Shown here in pieces: positions 1-10,000 of a stretch of 18,804 nucleotides of DNA. Position 1 is the first letter of the stretch, and each line of letters begins with the position of its first letter. The notes beneath the pieces were generated by a model. That model was not told the origin of the DNA and made no database searches. It was given only the letters and a program-made list of their open reading frames with translations. Origin of the DNA: Leptospira alexanderi serovar Manhao 3 str. L 60 (lineage in GTDB: Bacteria; Spirochaetota; Leptospiria; Leptospirales; Leptospiraceae); contig NZ_AHMT02000052.1 in NCBI RefSeq assembly GCF_000243815.2, positions 335,126 through 353,929 on the forward strand, written 5' to 3'. The translations under genes and the position numbers were made by a program.

Positions 1-288
1 GGAACACTTCTGATTTTAAACACAGTGCCGGAACCCTTACAGATGCTCATTAAGAAATATTTTGCGGAAGAAGTTCAAACACCTATGCCAGTTGAATTTT
101 TAAACGGAACCAGATTGGAGGAAAAATCTTATAGTATAAATTTAAATGCTAATGTGAATCGAAATGAAGAAACTTTTTCACACGAGGAATTTATGCAGGC
201 ACTTGCAAAAATAGCAAATGGAAAATCTTGTAATATGCAGTTGGTTTCGGCATCTTTACAAAATCAGACAAGAATGGGCCTCCAATGA
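1..288 (+). CDS. 3' end of an unrecognised gene (partial)
   Basis: The reading frame is open from the first base of the window to TGA at 286-288, so this is the last 95 residues of a gene that starts upstream. A GTG at 25 could serve as an internal start, but nothing marks it as real. The fragment is soluble-looking, without signal peptide or membrane segment. It contains a short hydrophobic start (LLILNTVPEPLQMLIKKYF), then a polar Asn/Glu-rich middle and a C-terminal helix-like part ending in RMGLQ. I do not recognise a family and assign no function. A tiny ORF overlaps its stop by ATGA. Confidence 0.5.
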   Translation, partial: GTLLILNTVPEPLQMLIKKYFAEEVQTPMPVEFLNGTRLEEKSYSINLNANVNRNEETFSHEEFMQALAKIANGKSCNMQLVSASLQNQTRMGLQ

Positions 289-353
289 AAAGTAATTATA
301 TTCCAATTCAATCCGGAGAGATTAAAAAATCACATACAAGAATATTAATATAA
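285..353 (+). CDS. Possible 22-residue ORF overlapping the upstream stop by ATGA
   Basis: ATG at 285-287 overlaps the TGA of the upstream gene and opens a 22-codon frame ending at TAA 351-353 (MKSNYIPIQSGEIKKSHTR...). The overlap is typical of translational coupling. The product is very short, and the other two frames stay open for a few more codons past its stop. This may therefore be the frameshifted start of a lost gene rather than a real peptide. Confidence 0.2.
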   Translation: MKSNYIPIQSGEIKKSHTRILI

Positions 354-691
354 CTGTCCCCGAAAGGGATGGGTATCGCGACAGTTAGAGGAATAGTAAA
401 AAATAAAATCCACGTTGCGACTTGAGTTACACAACATTCAATCTTAACGAACTGTTGTCAGTATTTACATCTATTACAGGCAACTCGTTAAGAAAGGATT
501 TCTCTGTAGGAACCGGATTTTTTGATATACTCAATCAAATCCGAGCGAATACTTTTCTATGGTATCCTTGATTTTTACTATGTCCATGGTATATATAAAA
601 GTTGTTCAGTTATTTAAGGAATAAAAGTAAAAAACATCTAGTATACTTTTTTTCCACAGAAAGAAGGTTAAAGCGAGATTACAAAAAGATA
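354..691. other. Non-coding stretch with a hairpin
   Basis: No convincing gene lies in this 338-base stretch. All frames are cut up, apart from a 17-19 codon scrap just after 353 in another frame, possibly debris of the gene that began at 285. The stretch contains one interrupted inverted repeat (443-492). The last 90 bases are very AT-rich and lie downstream of the minus-strand genes that end at 692. Confidence 0.5.
443..492. repeat. Interrupted inverted repeat (8 + 4 bp stem)
   Basis: CTTAACGA at 443-450 is the exact reverse complement of TCGTTAAG at 485-492. Inside it, GTTG at 454-457 pairs with CAAC at 481-484, leaving a 3-nt bulge (451-453) and a 23-nt loop. No T-tract follows, so it is not a canonical terminator. 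It could be a remnant of a mobile-element end or a structured RNA. Confidence 0.4.
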
Positions 692-1270
692 CTAGGGTAA
701 GAATCGAAATAAAACTAAAATAAAGTTTTTCTTTTTAGAGAAAGATTCTAGTTCTTTCTTGTAGGAACTTGTTTCTTTGAGGTTTGTTAGCGTTAGATTT
801 AACTCTGATTTTAGATTCTGTATGGAATTTAAAAGATCGGTGTCTATGAGGATGATGGATTGAGAATTAGAAGATTTGCGATTTTGAAAAGAGTTGGCTG
901 AAACATTTTTTCTAGAAGAAATATTTCCTAGAAGCTCAATTTCCTTTTTTAACTCTTGATCGAAGGGCCATTTTTGACGCGCTTTTTTGTAAAAGTTCAA
1001 CCGCCTTTTCAAGGTTTCCTTTTTTAGCTTCTTCCCTACCTAAACCAACCCAAGCGGAAGTAAGAATGTATTCCGCATTCACATCGGAAGGATTGTTTGT
1101 CAGTAGGGATACTGCTTAGTTTTTCAGCTTCTAAAAAACGTTTTTCTTCGATAAATTTTTTACCACTTTCGTGACTTCCTGAAATGACTTCTTCAGAAAA
1201 GACGGTTTGGGGACAAAAGAAAGAATATTATAAGAATAGAATATATAAAATAATGTAAAATCGATTTCAT
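692..1270 (-). pseudogene. TPR-like secreted protein, broken by three frameshifts
   Basis: Read on the minus strand from ATG at 1270, the gene begins with a signal-peptide-like stretch (MKSILHYFIYSILIIFFLLS), then a TPR-like helical region (EAEKL / AVSLLTNNPSDVNAEYIL / LGREEAKKGNLEKAVELLQKA), then a Ser/Lys-rich coiled tail ending at 692. The frame changes three times: near the A-run at 1197-1200, near TT at 1116-1117, and at the six T of 983-988. Removing one base at each site joins all segments into 192 codons (191 residues), which supports the reconstruction. The start lies 6 bases after the Kelch stop, with AGGT just upstream, so it was the last gene of the minus-strand operon. The TPR assignment rests on the helix pattern only; substrate and partner are unknown. 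Confidence 0.7.
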
Positions 1271-1276
1271 AATTTT

Positions 1277-2667
<1,391 letters not shown>

Positions 2668-2782
2668 GTTTGAAAAAATCACCTGCAAAGTTCCGTAAAT
2701 AGGTGTTAAAATCTCCGGATGGTTGGGGGACGCGTTTAACATGGAATGTATCCTAATTGCCTTTCTTTTTTGAAAAATAAAA

Positions 2783-3672
2783 TCATAACAAAAACCCCCA
2801 AGAGATACGAATTCCGGACCTGCAAAAAGAATCCCCGGATTCAAAAGTGCATTGAGATCTAAGTCCGAGTCTAAGACGAGATCCGTTTGTAAACTCCCAA
2901 GCCCAACCGACTTCTCCTAAAAGCTCTGGATCCGTTCCGTTATACGATCGAGAGTCGCTCTTCCATTGAACAGAAGTCGCCCCGCCGCCTAATAGGAAGT
3001 AGGGGGCAAAGCTGCCGAATTGTTTACCGAAATAGATGGATTGATTCCAGAGATTGATAGAACCTTGAACGCCGGGTGCGACAGAATACTCGGAAAGAAA
3101 TCCGAAAAACCAAAGTGGATGGTTCAAAAAACCTTTTTCGATAAAGAACCCAAGACCGGCGGTTCCGGGGTTGTTCTTGTTCCAAGACCCAAGATTTGCC
3201 TGAAAGAGGAGGTTACCACCTGCATAGAGTAAGTTTTCTCCGGATCTACCGGAAAGGTATTTGTCAGGTAAATCGGGAGATTCATTTTCTGTTTCCAAAG
3301 AATTCACGTTTAAGTTTTGAATTTTGGATTTTTCGACTTCTACAAATCCTAACTCGGTTCGAAATACGAGTTTGTCTTTTTTCGTTTCAACGATGATTCC
3401 TCGGATAGAACTTCCATCCGTTAAACGAAATTCCGAATAATGATACGATGATTCGGGCCCTTTTTTAAATAATCGATTCTTTGAATTTCAGATTTTGGGA
3501 TTTTGTACTGTCGTCCTTTCCAGCGAAGTTGTGCTACATCCGCGCTTTCGTTGATTTCTTCGATTAGAAACGCTTCTCCTGATTTGAGAAGAAGTTCGGA
3601 GGCGAATAGGGCGGTGGAAAAGTGTGAAATACATGCAAAAATTAGAATATATAATTTTCTTTTCACTAACAT
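2783..3672 (-). pseudogene. Outer-membrane beta-barrel protein, one frameshift
   Basis: ATG at 3672 gives a clear signal peptide (MLVKRKLYILIFACISHFS, cut likely after ALFA). Two small SH3-like beta modules follow, each shaped LxxGxxxxGxI...I.KSxIxxI (SELLLKSGEAF... and LTDGSSIRGIIVE...). The remainder is an outer-membrane barrel pattern with alternating hydrophobics and many aromatics and glycines, ending SWGFLL. The frame breaks at the six T of 3461-3466; adding one base there restores 297 codons (296 residues). Earlier in-frame TTG codons exist, but the signal peptide favours 3672. It is the first gene of the leftward operon. No enzymatic motif is seen, so a structural, porin-like or adhesin role is only a guess. 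Confidence 0.75.
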
Positions 3673-4025
3673 TGAATAAAACCATTCATAAATTACATCC
3701 AAAGGTATGAAATGCGTTTTCTTGTAAATAGAATATTCTTCGTATTTCAAATGTTTATAATTTGAAATATCATCATTTTATAAAATAGAGAATAAAAGCA
3801 AATACTTCGAATTAACATTAGTTTAAAATTATAATTTATAAATACAAAACATTCATCAATGTAATTTAAAAACGAAAAAGTAATTCCTAGAAATCATTTG
3901 TTCGTGTACAAGTGGCTAAAACATCACAAAATATAAAGTTTTCTATTTGGGGACTGTATTAGAGAGTGTTAGGGAATCTGCAACTAACTATAGTTTGGTG
4001 AACAAAGATTTTAGAGGTTTTTTAT
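3673..4025. promoter_or_regulatory. AT-rich divergent intergenic region
   Basis: This 353-base stretch separates the leftward envelope operon from the rightward Rhs gene and must hold promoters for both. It is extremely AT-rich from about 3750 to 3900 (TATAAA/TATAAT-like strings occur many times), so no single -35/-10 pair can be chosen with confidence. A ribosome-binding site for the Rhs gene (AGAGG, 4013-4017) lies 8 bases before its ATG. Confidence 0.45.
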
Positions 4026-7000
4026 ATGAAATTGCGATTTATTGGAATAGTATTTGTTGGAGTTTCGATTCTTTTTGTATTCAATTTTTCTTTGTTAGAA
4101 GGGATTCGAAATTTTTTCTCTCTGGCCCTTCCGTCGGAAGAAACAAGAATTCCTCAAGCGATGCCGAAACTGAATGTAGATTCGTTCGGGAAAACTTCGT
4201 TTTCGTATCCGATTGCTGTTCCGCCCGGTGCGGGTGATGTCGTTCCCAAATTAACGATTCTCTACTACTCTTCCCCTTCGGACGGTGGAATATTAGGAAA
4301 AGGTTTTTCTCTAGAAGGAATCCCCGTAGTACAAGTCAATCCCTCGTACGGTTGGTCTGAAAGTGATACAAGGTTTATTTCTTCTTTGGGAGGAGAGTTC
4401 GTATCAGATGGAAGCGGGAATTATTTTTCCAAAACCCAAACTTCCCTTAAGATTACAAGACTAGCGGGGGGAGCGTGGAGGATCGAAGAAAAAAACGGAA
4501 CACAGTATCTTTTCGGAACCACGATTGATTCTAAAATTTTTGCTCAGGTTCCCGATTCCGGGAAGGTCATTACTTGGGGATTGAAAAGCGTTCGAGATCC
4601 GTACGGGAACGGATATGATATTTCCTACGACTCCGTAGGACTTGGAAACGGACTGTTACTACCGTCTTCGATCAATTACGTACATGGGAACGGTAGGATT
4701 TCGTTTCGTTATTCCAACGAGTCTTCCGGATTTATTTCCGTACTTTTTAACTCAAACGTAAGGCAAAAACATTCAAAATATCTTTCTAATATAGACGTAT
4801 ATGCAACGGATCAAAACGGATCGGAATCCAGAATCGAATCGTATTCTTTTGATTATGTGTATGACGATACTTTTCGTTTGCTAAAAACGATTCAAAGATC
4901 CAATTATGAACCCATAACATTAACATATACGAATCGTTCCGAGGATTCTCTGTCTTCTGCGAGTATCAATCGTTCCGTTTCGGACGGTTTTAGTCTTACC
5001 TTTAGAGCCATCCAAGAAGGTTTACAAGGTGCGTATGACACAGGCGTGACCGCTTGTTTGTGTACTGCCAATCCTGCCTGTATGGCTACCGCGGGCCCTT
5101 GGGCGATTGCAATTTGTGGTTGGGCGACTCAAAATATTTGGGACGTTCATACAAACGGAGTGGAAACTTCGTTTGCGGGAGCTTTGGATATAGACGGAGA
5201 TACAATTCCGGAATATGTTCGAGTTCTCGGACCTAAAAACGACCAGAGATTTTACGTTACGGATTTAAGAACCGGCGGGGACGTTTTAAATTCCTCGTTG
5301 CCGATCGATTCGAGTCCGCTTGGAAGTTCGCTCAATTTAACGAGTACGGGTAGAATTTTCCCGGGTGATTTTAATGGGGATGGAAAATCGGATTTTTTAA
5401 TATTCGAAAAATCAGGAGTTCCCATACGAATTTATTGGGGACCGAATTTTTCCGATTCCGGTGTCGGCGTTACGTCCTTTGTTCCGCAAACTCAGGATAA
5501 AAGGGGGGACCATTTTGTTGCCGATATGAACGGAGACGGACTTTCGGATTTTGTTCAGGCGAATGCGAGTTTGGGTCTTGAAGTATATCTATCAAACGGG
5601 AGTACTTTAAGCTATTCTCAAACACTTTCTTTTAGCAATTACGGTTTGGAATTTCAACTTTTTGCGGACTTAGACAAAAACGGAATTCCCGACTTTATCC
5701 GAATGGAGGGACTTCCCGGTTCCAGAAGACTGATCGTTACGTTTTTATCCTGCAACCCGAATACGAATACACTTTCCGTATCCGGTCCGGACGCGACCTT
5801 GGACGAAAGTGGGACAAGTTTCGGAGATTCCGGGAATCGGTTTTTTGCGGATACAAACGGAGACGGTTATTTGGATTTTATCACGATGAGTTCCGGAACG
5901 TATATTCATCAATATCATTTTAACGGTAAAAATTTTCAGACGGATAATATTTGGCAGTATATCAACAACGTATCGCTTTTAGACGAGTTTGGAAATCCGT
6001 TTTTACCCGGAACCTACGGATATACGGACTATGACATCAATCATGACGGACATATGGACCGGGTTACAAGAAGCGGAGAGACCGGTTATCTTGTAGAGAT
6101 ACGAAGGGGAGACGGTTCTTACTCTTCTCCGATTTTGGTCATGCTCAATCAAGACACGTATGTGGACATAAACGAAGACGGTGAAACCGATCGATTGCGT
6201 GTAAGTTATTTTTTCTTTATCGTTCAGATCCAGGTTTGGTTCGGTCCGGATGACAGTTACGCTTGGACCGATATCGATAACAACCGGATGGCAATTCCCA
6301 CACCCACGCCGGATGAAAGCGCGTCCCTTTCCAGTACGGGATACAACAATTGGAAGAACAAGAAAGAGTTTACGGATTTAAACAGAGACGGTAGGGCCGA
6401 TTTGGTTTATTATCAGAACGGTCAGATCAACGTTCGATTGGCGCGTCTCAATTCTTCCGGTTTGGTTTACTATCCTTTATTTGCGGATTACTCTTGGAAC
6501 TCGGGCGGTTTTTTACAAAGTTTGGATTTTAACGGAGACGGAGTTACGGAACTTGTAGGAGTCGGCTCAAGCCCTCAAAACTATTCCGATTGGACCCCGA
6601 GCCCCAATCCTGTTTTACCTTCTATTTTAATCAGACAGGTTCCTTTTAGATCGAATGCAACTTTAGAGATACTACGTTTTGAACCGAAAATTCCGGACGG
6701 TCTCGTTCAAAATATCTACCAAGGAACCGATTCGAATTATATCCAAGTTACAAAAATTGAATATGATTTAAAAAAGAATCATCTCAATTCCCAACCTGTA
6801 GGACAAAGAATCAATCCGAATGCGGTAACGCCGGTAAAACCAAACGTGTATCCGTTTTTAGCGCCTGAGCCCGTAGTAAAGTCGGTTTCTTCTTACGGTT
6901 GGGACGGCTCGAATGAGTATTTAATCGCCAAAACGGATTATACCTTTAGTACTCCCAGATTTTTTCGGGGAAGTTTGAAAAAATCATCCCTTCTCGGTTA

Positions 7001-10000
7001 TGAAACCGTTGCCGCCTTTGATTCTTTAACCGGAACAAACACGGTGCGAATGTTCGGATATTCCGACCCCGATCTGGCGGGACTGGAAACGTCATTGACC
7101 GTGAGTAAATCCGGAGTAGTGATTCATTCCAGCACTCAAAACTATTCCAAATCGAACTTGTCCAACGGAAGAATTTGGGTTCGCCCCGTTTCTTCCAGCG
7201 AATCGATCTATCGTTCCGGAGTTCTTTTTCAATCGGCGAACACCACGTTTCTTTACGACGCAAATTACAATCCAACCGGAAAAACCTCCGTTATATGGGG
7301 GGTTAGTTTTTCCGACGTTACCGTTTATGATCCCCTTTCCTTTTCCCTAAAACCTTTGTCGAATACAACTTACAGAGACGGACAGATCGTTTCGTATAAA
7401 GAACATATATACAATGGGAATTTAATTTCTAAAGTTAGGGAAAAAGTAGATACCAATTCTTTTTCAGAATCAGAGTTCCTTTCGTACGATCCTTATGGAA
7501 ATCCGACTCAAGTTAGAGACATTCGGGGAAACATTTCTAGTATTGAATATGATGCGGTAGTTCACAGGTTTCCGATACGTGTTACAAATTCTTTCGGTCA
7601 CGTTACTCAAAAGGCATACGATTTGACCCGGGGGTTAGAAATAACGAACACGGATTCAAACGGAAATATTACGGAAACTAAATACGATTTGTTCGGTAGG
7701 GTTGTGGCTGTAAAATTACCCGGATCAACGGATTGGACTAAAACGATCGAATATGCAAACACGGGTAGTCTTACAAATGCGAGGGCAAAAACCACAATGG
7801 TCGCGGACGCTAATTCTACGTCCTGGTCGGAAGAAATTACAAACCTAAAAGACGGCGTCACCGTAAAACGAGGAAGCCTTGTAAACGGCTCGGTGCTAAC
7901 CGAAACGACTTACAAAGACAAGGCGGGTAAAATCCTAAGAAAGATCGATCCTCATTTAGAAGGGCAAGAGATCCTCGGAGTCAAAGACTACGAGTATGAT
8001 GGAAACCAGGATTTGATAAGAGTTACATCGAACGACGGGATGGAAACCACAATTTCGTATACCGGAAATACGACGACAACCGTAACAAGATCGGGATCTG
8101 AAATTCTTTCCACTTTGATCGAAGTAAAAAACGGATTAGGTCAAACACTGAGTAAAACTACAAACGGAAAGACGATTCAATATGAATACACGGCTAAAGG
8201 AAACGTATCTAGGATTTTAGATCCTGAATACGGAGAGACGTTGATTTCTTACAACTTTTCCGGAAAACAAACCTCAGTCAGTAACACAAACAGCGGAACG
8301 ATTCAATACCAATACAATACGGCGGGCGACTTAATCGAAGAAAGATACGCAAACGGAACGCAAGTCAGTTTAACCTACGATTCTTTAGGTAGGATCTTGA
8401 ACAAAACGGCTACGTCTGCGGGTGGAAATCAAATTCACAATTTTGAATATGATTTGCCAAGTTCTGGCAATGGAATGGGAAGATTGTCAAGGGTAACGGA
8501 CGAGTTAGGACCGACAGAATTTGGATACGACGTAAGAGGAAACCAAACGGTAGTCAAAAAGACAATCGTAAGAGAAGACAACTTAGTATTACTTTTAGAA
8601 AAAAGATACAATTTCCAAAACAAAGTGACCGATGTAATCTATCCCGAAGGAACGAAGATCAGCCACAAATATTCCGAATCGGGATATTTGAACGGAATTA
8701 CTTTAACTCCAAACGACGGTTCTACCTCGGAACATCCTTTGGTCTCTTACCGAGGGCCGGTGATCGAGGGGAATCGAGTGAAGATCATTAAGGAATTAGG
8801 AAACGGTTCTTGGACGGATATTTACGTAGACAAGATAACCAAAAGAGCTTTGGAGACTGTGACAAAGTCGGGCGTGAACATTTACGAGAATGTAGCTTAC
8901 TCCTATGATTCCAAAGGTAATCTTTCTCAAATTGAAGACAAGGTCAATAATACGAGAACTCAAAACTTTACATACGACGATACGAACCGCCTAACATCTG
9001 CAAGTGGCAAATACGGAACCGAGAACTACGTATATACGGATACGGGGAAGTTACTCCAAAAAGGAGACAAAACCTTTAGCTATACGGATGCGGCCCACAG
9101 AAACGCGGTGACTCATGTGACAAGTCCTGGATATATCGGAGATTTTGGATACGACGCAAGTGGAAATATGATTTCTCGAAACGGAGCGACTCTTACATAC
9201 GACGGATTCCAAAAGATGCGTAGAATGGACACGATCGAACAAGGAACGATCGAATACGACTACGATTTTACGGGGACACGAATTATCAAAAATAGATTGA
9301 TGGATGGAAGGAAAGTGATTACAGTCGGTGGATTGTATGAGATATCGTATCAAGCTGGAATGTCCCCTCAACACACATTGTATTTTAAAGGAGGAGGAGG
9401 GGAACTGATCGGACAGTGGACGACTCAAACGGCTGTGTTACGAACGAATCCGACGACAGCAGTGATTCCATTTTCTTCGGAATGGAAGACCGACCTGAAA
9501 GGCAAACTGAACGGATTTTACTACAAAAGCTTGACTCGATTGGCAGAAGCTCGTAATTTTCTACGAACCAATCCAAGAGGGGTCATATCAGGAATATTGA
9601 TTTTACTAATATTAGGAATTTGTTTTGTATTGTTACACCGGGGAGATGTAGTAGAAGGAATTCAGCTCAAATTCTTAACTCCATTGACCTTAATTTCGAT
9701 GCTAATGTTTGTAACAAATTGTAACGGACTTTTACAAGGCGGCGGAGGAGAGGATCCGCCTTGGATGTTCGCACCTCTTGTACTACCTGCGGGCACCCCA
9801 TCCTTTAATACGACCCCGACCCAAAGCGGGAACTCAGGAATTCCACTGGGAGGGACTCCAGTGAACGGATTCGTATTCTTTAATACGGATCATTTAGGAT
9901 CGGTGACGATGGCAATGGATGGATACGGGAACAGACTTGGCGGAGGAGAATGGGGCGGAGCTTCACACGTAAGTTACAAACCATACGGAGAAGTGCAAAG

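Noticed and set aside
3751..3950. Specific -35/-10 promoter boxes
   Set aside because: The region is so AT-rich that many weak matches exist with poor spacing; none could be singled out.
3947..4237. 96-residue plus-strand frame across the Rhs start
   Set aside because: It overlaps the Rhs signal and SpvB start in another frame and its product has no plausible structure.
9051..9576. Minus-strand frames of 63-125 residues
   Set aside because: Antisense to well-supported RHS repeats; Ser/Arg-rich products typical of shadows.
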